This document shows, piece after piece, positions 44,591 to 56,400 of a stretch of 64,000 nt of DNA (position 1 is its first letter; every line of letters starts with the position of its first letter). The notes beneath the pieces were generated by a model. The model was not told the origin of the DNA, searched no databases, and was given only the letters and a program-made list of their open reading frames with translations. The translations under genes were made by a program, and so were the position numbers. Origin of the DNA: Flammulina velutipes. Its lineage: Eukaryota; Basidiomycota; Agaricomycetes; Agaricales; Physalacriaceae. The DNA lies in assembly GCA_011800155.1 (NCBI GenBank), contig CM022368.1, positions 2,914,001-2,978,000 of the forward strand. Direction: 5' to 3'.

Positions 44591-47500
44591 CTGTATTCTC
44601 CAGCAAATAAGCTTGGGGTCTATCCCTAACAAGGGGTTGTACCACTTGGGGTGTATCCCTAGTAGGCTTAAGTATGTACCACTTCCCAGGGGAAGCTTTA
44701 TAAGCCTCCCGCCCCCGCCATAGGACCGTCAGGAACACGATCCCGCAATGCATTTTGGTCTGGATGCACGTGCCGCGGTCTCTTGCCCGATTGGGAACGG
44801 CACTCCCTCGGCAACTTGTGTGGCGCACCTTCGTAGCCGCATTTGTACACCCCGTTCCCCTTCTGTGCGTGCCGTTGCATCTCACAAGGAGCGGGGATAA
44901 TGTTCCACCCCATCGGGAATAGGACCAGTGTATCGCCCGATTGAGCACGGCAATTTCCCGGCACCCTTTTGTGGCACGCTTCGGTAGCCAGCCTCCTCTA
45001 TATACGGATCAATGCATACGTTCACTTATGCAAATGCCCTCGCGTCGTTCAGTAATGGCAACGTTGTCCTACCTCATTAGACACGGGGACATCCCGACAC
45101 CTTGCGTGGCGCACCTCTGTACCCAGCTCCGTCGCGCTTACCAGTGCGAGCCCGATCGTGTGTCATCAATAGAGATGCTGTGCTAGCACTGACAGCCTTT
45201 ACCACAGCTATGTTCATTGAAATACCCGTCGCTCCCCCCGCTCCCTTTGTGGCGCACTTCAATAATTTATTTGAAAGCATCTGCGCTTTGTGTGGCACGT
45301 CTGAACAATCTCCTATGTGTGACCAAGAGAAATATTGTGTACCTGGGTCACCGTCGTCATATATACACACGGGTACGGCTACAGAGCGTTCCGAATCGTC
45401 TCACCAAAACAACTGTAACGCCTCAGTATAAGATACATACAAGATATCTTGTAATTACAATGCTTTTCTGCCGTCTGATCTAACTTCTCTAAGTCCGTGA
45501 TCATGACGTCATCCATCGACCGAGCCATTCAATATAACTTTGTCCTTGGTTGAATTTAATAAGTAAACGACACAGTCAACGCCACATATAATACTACAGT
45601 GACAAGCTATCTACCCTCCTCCTTGTACCCACGTTCCCTTAGCCCTTGCATCAACCATGTTGCGTCTGTTACGTACTCTTCCCACACGTTGAATTGTACG
45701 TCGTCCTTCTGTGCCTCTCTCCACCAATACAAACAGGCAACGACCGATAACCAACCATTCTGTCCCCACACGTCCAACTCCCCATAATCGCGACTGCGTC
45801 CTTTTCGCAACCACGTCCCCTTCTCGCTCTCCTTTCGCCAAGGCGGCTGCATTGAATCCCACCATGCGACAAATGACGCCTCGAACTTTGGTACCTCCTT
45901 TGACTGCAACAAAAGCATCTTCTTCGGTCCCGCCCCCTTCTTCGGCTTCAAGCGCCCATCTGCCACCCAGTCCGACAAAATGGCGGGCCGGCCAGTCCTG
46001 GGCAAATATCCCTCCGTAATCGCGAAGTCCACCGACCCCTCCAGCTTCACAAAAGCCTCCAGCAACTCTTTCCACGAATCCCCCCAATCTTTGGCACAAA
46101 ACACTTGGAATGGTACACTGAACCATACTGGGACTTGCTCAAGTAAGATCTCGCGCGCCTCATCGTCTAACTTGGTACCTGACGACGAGACAGACGTGGG
46201 CGCAACGATGGCGGACGATGGAGGGGCACCGACAGGGAGGGCTTGCATGGGAGGCAGGGAGACAGGAATGGCGACAACGGATCCTGCAGACGCAGATGGC
46301 GCTACGGCGGACGGTGGAGGCGTGACGATGGGAGGGTTTTCCTCGACCGACGGGGAGGCTCGCGCTACCATGGTATCAGAAGCTGCGGGCGTGACGATGG
46401 GAACACCTTTCACGATGGATGCAGCTGGTGTCGGGGCCATAGTGTCCACGATATCCATTGAGGGTTGGTCTACGTCCATTGGTACGTCCCCTCCGTGACC
46501 TTCGTCAATGTCACTCATCTCATTTACCCCAGCAGGAGCAATCGCCGGGCCTTGCAGCTCCCGTCCACTCCGGCGACCTGACTGACGTCGCACGGGCGCC
46601 CCAGCTGGCTGCACCGCTGTCTTCTCCACCGATGCTGGGTTCCTAGTCTTTCCCTTCCCCGTCGCCTTCGGGAGAGCCGCAGTGTTGATCTGCAGAGAGT
46701 CCAGAATGGCTTTATTCTTGCGCATATTCTCTGCACGCTGAACTTCGTACTGGGACATCCATCGGCCGTCCACCATGACCAGGTTGGGATCAACGGACCT
46801 AGGTTGCTGTTTGTAACCCTCCCCGTCTGTCGTCTTCTGGCGTTTGCTGCTGGATGAGCCCGTTCCTGCTGCGGGGCGCTTTCGGGATGCAGCCCCCTCG
46901 TCGTCTGTGTCATCGCCATCCGATCCTTCGTCATCTGTGCTGGCCAACCCGCCCGTGTCCTTCGCAGCCACTTCCGCGTTGACTGAGCTGGTGACTGCAT
47001 CCAATGTGTCATCATCGAGAACCGTCGCCTTGAAGTCGGCGGGAAGAACCGGGTTTGAGGACATCTTGAAGCCAGCCTTGTCGTTTTCGCTGTACGCGGT
47101 CTGGGCGAACTTGACTAGATGGTTCCGCCAGGCCTCGTAGGTGGCAGGATCCCACTTCGACACCGTTACGGGCACCGTATCTAGATTCTTCCCAGCGCAT
47201 ACACTATGAAACAGGTTAGTCCCGTCGTGTCGATCTCGTCATGCACGCTCACCTCATAACACCAATTTCCCCATCCATAGCACCCATCGGACCAACGACA
47301 TGTACGATAGTCATCAGACCAGTGAGGCTCATGATACCTTCCGCCACTGGCTGTAGAAACGTTGGGAGGTTTCTCACACATCTAGCAAGACCGGTAAGTG
47401 ACATTCCCAAGTTGAACACATCATGTACTCACGCAGCACGATCCTCAGGCGCTGTTGAGGGCGGACCGTTGTAGACCTTGTCCCATTCCGCCTTTGCTCC

Positions 47501-48192
47501 GTCTGCCACCGCCTTCGCCTTCCCCGCCCACGCTTTCTGCACGTCTGGGGCGAAAGACTGAAAGTGGGCCTGAATCGTCTCTTGACGAAACTTTGCCGAA
47601 ATGCCTCCCCTCGCTGGGATGGTCTGTCGCCCGGCATTGACCTCGATGTCCCAGAGATCCTGCACAATGCGCGACGCTTCCTCCTTGTTTTGTTTCTGCC
47701 ATTCCTGCGATGCCGAACGCGCCTTGGGAGGGCGGAAACCAAGTTTCCCAACTTTGTTGAGGAGTGCGAGGTACCCATCGCTCAGGAGGCGGCGACGAAC
47801 CGTCGAACGTATCGAAGACAACTTTAGCGAGCGGTAAAGGAGCCACGCTCGGATAGACTAGCCACTTGGTGAATACACTGTTGCACATTCAAACACGGAG
47901 GCTGACCTTTTTCTTCTTTTCCCTCAGATCCCTCTTTGCTCGCAATTCTTCCAAGGTTCCATCTTCCAGGGGAGGCGTCCAGGCCTCGTCGAATGGCTTC
48001 AGAGGAAGGGAGGGTTCAATCGTATCATCGAGGTCAAAGTGGTAGAAGTATTGGCGAATGACACGACGAAGAACTTCCTCTTCGGCGGCTGCACCTTTAC
48101 TCATAGCGGCTGCGAAGTCGTCGACGTGTTCATTCAATAAGTCCTCCCGAGCGCCTTCGGCCCAACCTCTGTTGGTTTCGCGCTGCGCCTTG
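44582..48192 (-). repeat. Right arm of the large inverted repeat
   Basis: Reverse complement of 1-3611, with no difference found where I compared. The inner boundary at 44582 lies 7 nt into the short ORF start (ATGGCTC) on the minus strand and within the last codons of the plus-strand gene at 42792-44590. Its outer limit cannot be judged because the partner arm runs off the window start. The inner non-coding 1 kb (44582-45606), with TATA box near 44697-44702, mirrors 2587-3611. Confidence 0.95.
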
Positions 48193-48218
48193 GCCTTCTT
48201 TCCCGATTTTGGCGGCAT
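45607..48218 (-). CDS. Uncharacterised Agaricomycete-expanded protein, right (complete) copy
   Basis: Complete gene of about 820 residues starting MPPKSGKKAKAQRETN at 48218. I prefer this to the upstream in-frame ATG at 48242 because MPPK is a common start for such Lys-rich nuclear proteins. Introns mirror those of the left copy (47858-47906, 47382-47432, 47204-47252), each 49-51 nt, and the spliced frame is open throughout. Domain order is as described for the left copy: Lys-rich N-terminus, helical part, LPTFLQPV/GPMGAMDGEIGVM block, acidic Ser/Pro linker, Trp-rich C-terminal domain. A divergent gene starts about 200 bp away on the plus strand. Confidence 0.85.
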
Positions 48219-48420
48219 TGTGGGTAAATGGATAACAGACACGATGTCAATGGATACGCAGGAACACCACGGCCCGTTCGTTCACTATTTGTCTTTCCGC
48301 CACCTGCCGCCACATTTCCAATGTACCATGTGGGCTGGTGTTTCCGACACGTTCCACTTTCTCTTTAAGGTTAGTTGGTGTTCCTCTGTTCTTGTTTATC
48401 ACCTCTTATTTTCCCCCCTC

Positions 48421-49083
48421 ATGTCGCAACCTCAGACCCATTTCGACGACGACGATCAGCCTGACCAGCGCTTATCGCTGTCGTCGACTACTGAGGCTAA
48501 CACTGTTCACTCTACGGATGCTACCTCCGACAGCGAGGACGACGAAGCCAGTGAATACAGTATCATCAGTATGTCGCCTCTCTCCGTTGGCGACAACATT
48601 CACACTGATTCGTTGCCCAGCTGCACCTCCTCCTGTCAATGTGATGGCGCCCTCTGTTATCGCGGCGCCTGTCGTCCAGGCTCCCGTCGTCCAGGCTCCC
48701 ATCGTCCAGGCTCCCGTCATCCACGGCGTCGAATACTACCAAGTTCCCAGCACCGATATGGTCTACGTGACTGCTGCTGAACAGGCTCGCGAGTGGTACG
48801 TTGTCACCCGCGGTGTTTTCTTGGGAGTTTTCAAGTACTCGTACGTGTTCTCATTTTCGTTCGGTTCTAATCTCATGGACTTTTCAGTTTCCAGGTTGAC
48901 CAGGCGACACGCAAAGTCAGCTCGGCCCATGGCAAAAAGGAGGACAGCCTGCGTGACGCTGTTGACCACTTCAACGCTGCTAGGAATTCCGGATGGATGC
49001 GGATCTGTGTGTAAGTCCACTATCTCGCCCCGCCATGTTATCTCTGGGCACTGACTTGTTTGCAGCCGCCCCGATCTTTGAGA
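48421..49083 (+). CDS. RNase H1 N-terminal (viroplasmin-like) domain protein 1
   Basis: Start MSQPQTHFDDDDQ at 48421. Introns at about 48570-48621, 48842-48887 and 49012-49067 restore a single frame ending MRICVRPDL. After an acidic Ser/Thr-rich head and an imperfect Val/Pro repeat (APVVQAPVVQAPIVQAPV) comes WYVVTRGVFLGVFKY, then SFQVDQATRKVSSAHGKKEDSLRDAVDHFNAAR. This is the W-Y-V-V-x-x-G-x-x-x-G-V-F pattern of the RNase H1 N-terminal hybrid-binding domain, also called caulimovirus viroplasmin-like. In RNase H1 it binds RNA/DNA hybrids. No RNase H catalytic domain follows. An upstream exon with an earlier ATG (48247 or 48253) is possible. Confidence 0.7.
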
Positions 49084-49141
49084 TATCAATCCGTTCGGAT
49101 CATTCCAACGTCGGAGACTTAAATAGTGTATTCCTGTGGCA

Positions 49142-50096
49142 ATGAATGTGTTCCTCACTTCTCCCCCTCTTGCGATGAGTGAATCTGAGGGCTACCCCGT
49201 TATCTGGGTCAGCTCGTCGTCCGAATCTAGTGAATATGAGACGTGTGCCGATGACAGTATGGATCTCGAGCTGTCGGATAACGATGAGATCTGTGGTCTT
49301 ATCGCCGCCCTCGCGCTTGCTGAAGATGCGGAAGCCAATAGGCCAGGTATCTTTCTTTCTTTCTGACGGGTGACTCTCGATTGATTCCATTGCCAGCGCC
49401 CGATGTGGACACCACTCTGTATCAAATAACTTCAGGTGGACTCACCACGACCACTCACTGGTTTGATGATCGGTTGTCTTGCGCGCTCAAACCACTAACT
49501 TGATTCTCAGGGCGAACGCTGGAACCGCTCAATTGGCAGGTGCACATGTGGTAGCCCAGGTCAAGCGGAAGAAGAGGCGAAGAAAGCGACCGCCCTTTTA
49601 TGTTGTGTTTGTAGGGAAGCCTTCCGGGCTTCATACTGGGTGGGTCAGCGCGAAGAGAGCGACGGAGGGCGTAACCGGCAATTGTTTACAAGGGTACGCC
49701 ACACAGGCAGAAGCTCGTGCCGCGTTGGAATATGCGGATGAGAGAGGCTGGATCGGTGGCGTTGATGGAGAAGAGCCGATTCCACGGACGCTTCCCGTGG
49801 CGTTGAATCCACGTGAATTAATGGCGCCCCCGTTGACACCGTTGTGTCCGAGTGATGAGTATCGACGGTACTATTGCGTGTATCGCGGATACTGGCCCGG
49901 TATCTTTACTTCCATGTGGGTCTTACCTCCTATTTTTTACACGCCACCTGACGTCTGCAATAGCATCGAAGCCCACCTGTCTTACTCGAAGGCTCCCAAC
50001 TCACTTCATGACAGCTTTACTTCAATCACAGTTGCGAGAGAGAAATATTTGGGGGCAGTTCAGCGCAAGGAGATACATGCAGTTCCGCGGGCCTAA
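49142..50096 (+). CDS. RNase H1 N-terminal (viroplasmin-like) domain protein 2, two domains
   Basis: Starts at 49142 (or MSESEGYPV at 49175). Introns near 49345-49396, 49470-49507 and 49915-49963 give one frame ending IHAVPRA. An acidic head and a Lys/Arg tract (KRKKRRRKR) precede FYVVFVGKPSGLHTGW...GVTGNCLQGYATQAEARAALEYA, a good RNase H1 N-terminal domain. About 50 residues later YYCVYRGYWPGIFTS, spliced to IIEAHLSYSKAPNSL, looks like a second, more diverged copy. It lies about 60 bp downstream of protein 1 in the same orientation, suggesting local duplication. No catalytic RNase H domain. Probably nucleic-acid binding; partner unknown. Confidence 0.68.
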
Positions 50097-50108
50097 TTTT
50101 AAATATGA

Positions 50109-50853
50109 TTATTGAAATGATAACAAGCTCAGCGACAATGCCCCCTCCAGATCGTCGATTTCGGCGTGATGGTGAATTTCATCCAGATATTGGATGACCA
50201 TACCCATGCCGTTTTGGATGGTCTTCGCCTCCCTCCATTCGGGGATCATGCCATATTGGTTGTAAAGGGCAACAGTATGAGGACGTGCAGCGTCAATGAG
50301 AGACGCCACACTTTCCAAGTATTTCCGGACACACTCAATTTGGTGATCCTTGGGCGTATGGGCTACTTCATCAGCGACCCTAACACAGAAACTCTCGGCA
50401 CTTGTTTGCATGAACTCGTTCAGCAGTCTGTTTTGTTGGTGCACGCGACCCAAGAAGATCTGTGGCGTCACCGCATCGTGGTCGGAGTGAGTTCTGCTGG
50501 ACTATGTTAGGCTTGGAAAAGATAATGATGTGAAATATAACCATACCTTTGTGCGACCGCATTAGAATCAATGTGGTTGCGGGCCGCCGGTCTCGTAGAT
50601 TTCGTGCTCGTAGACGCCACACTCGTTACCGAAGACCTGAGACGACTGCTACTGGCCTTAGCGGTTTCTTGTACTTCACTGGCTCTATGCATCTTGTAAG
50701 CTTTCAAGACCTTATGGCGATTGCTATATAAAATAAGGATGAGATGAGGTCCATTAAATTAAAACCCACTCACCGGTCGTACCAATCCATACGATGGCGC
50801 CGCTTAGCCTCAGCTTTCTCCTCCTCTGTATGATATAATTTCTTGCGTCCCAT
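50109..50853 (-). CDS. Small gene with MGRKKLYHT basic N-terminal motif
   Basis: Three exons: MGRKKLYHTEEEKAEAKRRHRMDWYDR (start 50853), an intron near 50723-50773, NRHKVLKAYKMHRASEV... then an intron near 50488-50546, and TPQIFLGRVHQQNRLLNEF... to the stop at 50109. About 195 residues. The first exon is a basic motif often found at the start of uncharacterised Agaricomycete proteins (MGRxRLYHTxEE type). The rest is helical (CVRKYLESVASLIDAARP). Convergent with the two-domain gene at 49142-50096, with only 12 bp between the stops. Function unknown. Confidence 0.65.
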
Positions 50854-51076
50854 ATCCGCCGTTATGTCGATGTGAGGACTTGGTTGGTGGGAGGGAGAGT
50901 TGATGCTAGCCGAAGTCGCTCCTTAAGTGCGTATGGAATCAAGATCAACATTATCCTTTATTGGACTTTTATTGGACTTTTACGATATGGTCCAATATTG
51001 CCTCACTGCGAGCTGGAATGTGAAATAAAAGTTCTGCTTCGCAACCATCTTGTTCACCACTATGTTTCCGTTGCCT

Positions 51077-51858
51077 ATGTCCGCCGAAGACAACAACATT
51101 ATCCAGCAGAGAAAGCGCCTACTGTTTCAAGAGAGAAGGCGCCTCCACATCAGCTTTGCTGAAATCCATCGGTCGTACGTTGACATTTGCTTTTCTCCAT
51201 TGCGCTGCACGCTCAACATTAAGGAATGTTTAGTAAAATTAATGAGGTGCTTCGCACTCTCCGCCCGTTACAGCCTCGCTATTTTTTGCAGAGTACCGTT
51301 GATGAGAGTATGTCTCCATCTTCCACTCCCTCCCTACTCCACTCATAAATATCAGGTTTAGAGTACGACCCCACTTCCACGGACTTGCCTGCTCTTCGCT
51401 CGCGTCTGGCGCCAGGTTGGGTGTTATCGCCGGATACAGAGTTCGTTCATGAGAGCGTCCGAAAATGGCTGCAAGACAATTTGCTGGACACCCTGGGGAT
51501 TCGATTCCACGAGATGGGTATCTACCAGCATGAGGATGTCGTGAACGTTGCCTGCTGGATGCGAACTTCAGGTGAATTTCGCAAAGACCTGCGCCGCGGC
51601 TTAGATCTCGATGTGCAGGGTTGGCTGGGAGTGGAGTGCGCGCTTATGCGATACGCTCGCCCAGTCGATTTCGCCCATGTCAAGTCGACGAAAGTTCATT
51701 TGGACACGGACGGGAAGTTCGGATACCTTTTCGATGAGGAGGAATGGGACAGAAAGATGCGTGAAGATGAGGAGGAGGTGAGTTCGGACGTGCGTGCAAG
51801 GGAGGAATGGATCAAGTCTGGCATGGGGCGCGAGATGCAGGTCGGTGCAGTAGCGTAA
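51077..51858 (+). CDS. Uncharacterised small gene
   Basis: Start MSAEDNNIIQQRKRLLF at 51077, with introns near 51176-51231 and 51307-51357. The last exon (about 51358-51858) encodes a continuous helical, charged protein with GIRFHEMGIYQHEDVVNVACWMRTS and GWLGVECALMRY, ending in an acidic tail. About 225 residues. No family recognised. It diverges from the gene at 50853. Exon 2 borders are my best reading. Confidence 0.5.
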
Positions 51859-52425
51859 ATTTGTCCTGCCGAGCTACATGTGCGAAGATATTACAATCGG
51901 GCCTTGACTCTCCCCTGCCTGGACCACACTTTCTCTGGCGTCTCTCCATCACTAGTTGAACCTGCCAATCTCAATCTCCGACAGGAATGGTCGTAAGATA
52001 CACAACAGCTAGAATGTGCAGATGAAAAGTAACGGCCAGGCTGCGCGTCCGAGAAGTACCGCACTGGTCGCATCAGACGCTCACGAAAGAGGACATTGTG
52101 AACAAGGCGCCAGTTTGCAAACACGAAAGCATCTGAAGGCACTATTAATTCACAGTGTATACAGTTACACAATGGATTTAACCTGTGGGCGTACCAGAAG
52201 ACCTCACACGAGCCAAAGACAGTTGGACAGATTTAGGGATTGAGTCGGTCATGATGGTTGATCCTAAGTGCAAATCAGGCGACGACGAAGAGTTCACAGC
52301 TGTTGTTTGGTCTCGCGAGCACAGCCTTCACATGGGGTTCACGGTCTCATACCGAAGAGGACATACTTGTACTCTGTGTATTCCAGATAGACTACGCAAG
52401 GAATGTCCGTACGCTAAACAAATAT
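51859..52425. other. Intergenic region
   Basis: About 570 bp between a plus-strand and a minus-strand gene stop (convergent). Short open frames exist but have no recognisable content. No element ends found. Confidence 0.45.
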
Positions 52426-52907
52426 CTACTTGCTACCCTTCGTTGATGAGATCCGACCTGCACCAGTGAAGTCGATCATATAGTCCAGTTTGGCACCCAC
52501 GGCCTATAGGAAATGGAATCAGCATGGTTCAGAGGCGAGTAACAACTGAGTCGACGAACCCGAGCGCGAGAGAGATGGAAACGGGTCACCATCTCCTCAT
52601 CTTCGGGGAAGGGGGGGACATTGTGACCAGGATAAGCGTCCAAGAACTTGAGCCAGACCGCCTGGAGGAATTTGATGCGGGTGTCTGGATCGCGTTTATG
52701 TAGCAAGTACTCGATGCGCTGAGCACTGATAAATTTGAACTGTGCTGCCGTCAAGTAAAAAGACGGGGCTAAATGGTCAGCAACGTCGAGCAAACAAAAA
52801 GAGAACATGAGCTGACCAGAGCTGATCTGAAAGGCTTTGACTTTGGGAGGCCTTTGCTGCCGAAAAGGCGCGGGGGGCTTGTTTGTCGACGAGGGAGCTT
52901 TTGGCAT
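52426..52907 (-). CDS. Uncharacterised small three-exon gene
   Basis: Start MPKAPSSTNKPPAPF at 52907. GTCAGC...ATTTAG and GTCGAC...CTATAG introns (near 52769-52817 and 52504-52555) join exons encoding PSFYLTAAQFKFISAQRIEYLL, KFLQAVWLKFLDAYPG and a short tail (LDYMIDFTGAG). About 125 residues. Family not recognised. It lies 520 bp upstream of, and divergent from, KDZ copy 2. Confidence 0.55.
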
Positions 52908-53430
52908 GGTATATTGGGTATTGGGGAGCGACACGGATTTCTCTGGGACACAAGAGTGCAGTATGGAGCATGTTTTAATACGATTTTTTTGGGGCCGCGG
53001 GCGCACCTAAACATCCGATCAGGAGCATGGGGGCAATTCTACGGGGATGCATGAGGAGCATGGGAAGCTGAGATCAGACAAATTGTCGACAGATAATAGA
53101 TATAGCCGTCGAGATACAGTCTGATACAGCCACCAAGATATCAGTCAAATTGTGGCCACAGGTACGTAGAATTTGCGGAGATATTAGAATATAGTCAGCC
53201 ATCAAGTCTTTTCCTGTCCATCCGTCGTTGGAGGGCGTTGAATTCGAGCAAGCACCGCGACAGTGAGGCGACGTGAGACTGGAATAACGGTAGACGGAGG
53301 CAAGCTAGATATCAGTCAGCCGTCACTGTCACGACTCACGGTAACGTACATTCTGTTCATCCACCGACCATGGCCAACTTATACCTGTTATCGCGCTCTC
53401 AGCTGGTCCTTTCCGTCGATTGTGGATGCT
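52908..53430. other. Bidirectional promoter region between the small gene and KDZ copy 2
   Basis: About 520 bp with no gene. Short words such as GATATCAGTCA and GACAGATAATAGATAT recur (GATATTAGAATATAGTCAGCCATCAAG, TAGATATCAGTCAGCCGTCA), suggesting a degenerate repeat, possibly the KDZ element's subterminal zone. No terminal repeat confirmed. Confidence 0.4.
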
Positions 53431-56400
53431 ATGTCATACGAACGTCGCGGTGCAGAATACTACAAAGCGCTGCGTGACTACGAACTCGTCAACTTTGGGA
53501 CGACAAATGTCCTCAGTCCACGCTCCGCCCGCCTGGCTCGTCCAAATGCTCAATCGGGCACCCAGGCTCAGGCGTCAGGAAGTGGAAGTGCGGCACGAGC
53601 ACCAAACCCCTTGCCGGGTGTCTATACTCTCCCCGCCAATCCCCTCAGCCAACTCCAACCAACTCTTCCCCGCGCCAGACACAGGAAAAGCGCCATTTCG
53701 GACGTCTCTCTGCCGCAGCCAGTGGTCATAGATCAACCTGGATATACACGGCAGCATCTTGACTCCACGTTCGAGTTTTCTCGACATGGAGACCGCGCGA
53801 TTCGGGTAGCGGAAGCTCGGGATGTGCCCGTAGCCAAACGAGTGCGACTCTCAACCGGCGAGGGAGTCAGCAGTTGTGGTCACCCATCCTTGGCTGACCA
53901 GGCCCAGGGAGGGGATGAGGAGTCGGATGGCGATCAGAGTCTCCCGTCCGATGACGAAGACCCAGAAGATCTCTGGCAGGATGTCGAGGAGGGTTTTAAT
54001 CCAGCCGTCCTCATTGATGAGACGGGCGAGGTTCGGGAAAGCAAGCGGAAGAGCTACACCAGTTCTGTGCGTCGAGTTCGTCTTTTTAGCCCCCAACTCT
54101 CCTCATGCTTTTTGATAGGATGACCCGATGTCACTGTTCATTCCAATGGTTGATACAATAATGGGCGAGACCTTTGTGCGCGAAGCCATTCCCTCCAACC
54201 CTTGCTGCCAAACCTGTCGGGCTCCTTTGACCACCGCTGCATCTGCATCCCCTACGTCTGCTCCTGCGTCTTCCTCCATGCCGACCAGCTCTGATATACC
54301 GGGTTCAAACCCCGATCCGACCACTGCATTAGCCAACGATATCGTGTCCCCCGGTGTACCAGATATTGCCCCCCAAAGCCCATCGCTGCTCTCACCCCCG
54401 TCAAATTCCATGGGAACGGTACCGCCGGCAGTAGCCCAGCTCTACAAATGTGTGACGTGCGGAGAGTTCTTGGAATGTCGGTCGTGTTGTATTAGGCGTC
54501 ATCACTATACGCCTCTTCATATGATCAAGGTATGTTTTTCCAGTGTCATTGCGTTAAGGCATTTCACTGATTTTCTGCCCAAGGTTTGGATTGGTACCCA
54601 CTTTACAAAGACTTCGCTCAAGGCACTGGGGTTGTGCTTCCAGCTCGGTCATAATGGTGGACAATGTCCAGTCTCTGGTGCTCTGAGGACTGTGACGGTA
54701 ATGCACACGAATGGAGTTCATTCAGTCACCACGTCAATCTGTGGTTGCGACCTATCTGATGAGGCGAACGAGTGGCGACAATACATACGCATCGGCTGGT
54801 ACCCTGCCTCCACCGCTCAACCTCGAACGTTGGCAACGTTTGAGTGCTTGCGGCATTTCCGCCGTCTTAACGTCGTCGCCAACGTAAACGTCCGCGACTA
54901 CGTGACCACACTGGAGCGTCTTTCAGATGCCGTGGGATTGGAGTTTGTTCCAGATCGGTATAAATCGTTTGGCCTCATGTCTCAACAAGTCTCCTATATG
55001 GATCGGATGCGTCGCTCAGGCGTCGCTTACCTGGAGGGGGGGGTCCGGTCAGCGGCATGGGGGTCTGCTGCAGTACGGTGCTGGGCTTGTCCCCGGGCGA
55101 AGGTGAATTTGCCGGAGAACTGGAAGGAGGTAGACGCAAATCTGCAGTAAGTTGTCTTTTGCGCTTCGTAAGAGTCCCGTAACTAACGGAAACTTATTAG
55201 ATTCAAGTACGCACTGATCCTCGGCATGGATGCCTGCTTTCGAATGGAGAATCGACTACGAGCCAAGAGCAAAAACAAGCTATACACGGTGCTAGCAGAT
55301 GGACTTGGTTGTTTCGTGCCAGGGGATAGCTATTTTCCTCATCTCAAGAATTATGTGAAGGAGGAAGATGTGAGCCCACCCCTTATCACAGCTTTCATGT
55401 GCTGACAACGGCTAGATCAGTAGTTGTATTGCGTTCGCTGCATTAATGCAGAAAGACACCCGACTGTCGAAGGGGCTACGCGCAACTGGTGTTGGGGGTT
55501 GCATATGTACCCGTCACGAGGTCATACGCCCGCTAGGATTGGGTGACCTGCTCAAGGGCGAGAGGTCTGTCTTTCTCGTAACGAGCGTGCACACGTGACT
55601 AATGCGAAGACCTAGATACGCGAACATGGACTATATATTTTGGGCCTCTATTCTTGGCGAAGACCTACTACAATACATGGTATCCTACGACGTTGGCTGC
55701 CAATGGAAGATCAATTTGGCAGAACGTCGTAAGCATCTTCCGGCGATTTTGCGAGAGGGGAACGAAGTTGAGAAAATCGTTATCGGGCTCCCTGTTTGGC
55801 ACGGCGGGGTCCATGAAGATGCTTGCGCGTCGTCTGAATCATTGCGCTACAAAGAGGGAGCAGGCATGACAGACGGAGAGGGAGTTGAACGAGTTTGGAG
55901 TAAGCTGGGACCAAAGGCGTGGGCGACGAAGGAAATGCATGAGAATACACGGCATGAAAGTCTGGAGGATACAATGGATGATTTGAACTGGACGAAGAAC
56001 CTCGGCTTGGGTAAGTGACCCTTTATTTTCTTGAACTGTTATACTGAGACTGACCTTCTTTGGTACAGGTATACTTCTCCGTCGTCGTTTTGAGGTCGCC
56101 AAGGTCGAGCAGAAGGAGCAGCTTGAGAGTTTTAAGACAACGAGCGCCTCTCTTGGGATTGACTTGCGTGAGAGCTGGATGAAGTGGCTCAGGAACTGGC
56201 ATACGGAGGAGCATGTCCTCCGGAAGGACAAGACAGTAACGAATCCTTACGAGTCTTCGTGGCGGCGAGGTATGTTAACGACTATGATGTTGCGCGGACG
56301 GTGCTGATTTTTTTTTTAGATACGGTGACTGTCGACCAGGTACACATGGAGTTGGATCAGGAAGAACTTCTCGAGCTTCGTCAGGAGCAGGATGAAACTG

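Noticed and set aside
1..48192. The repeat arms as LTRs or as ends of a Starship-like giant element
   Set aside because: Arms are inverted, not direct, and no tyrosine-recombinase (captain) gene was recognised.
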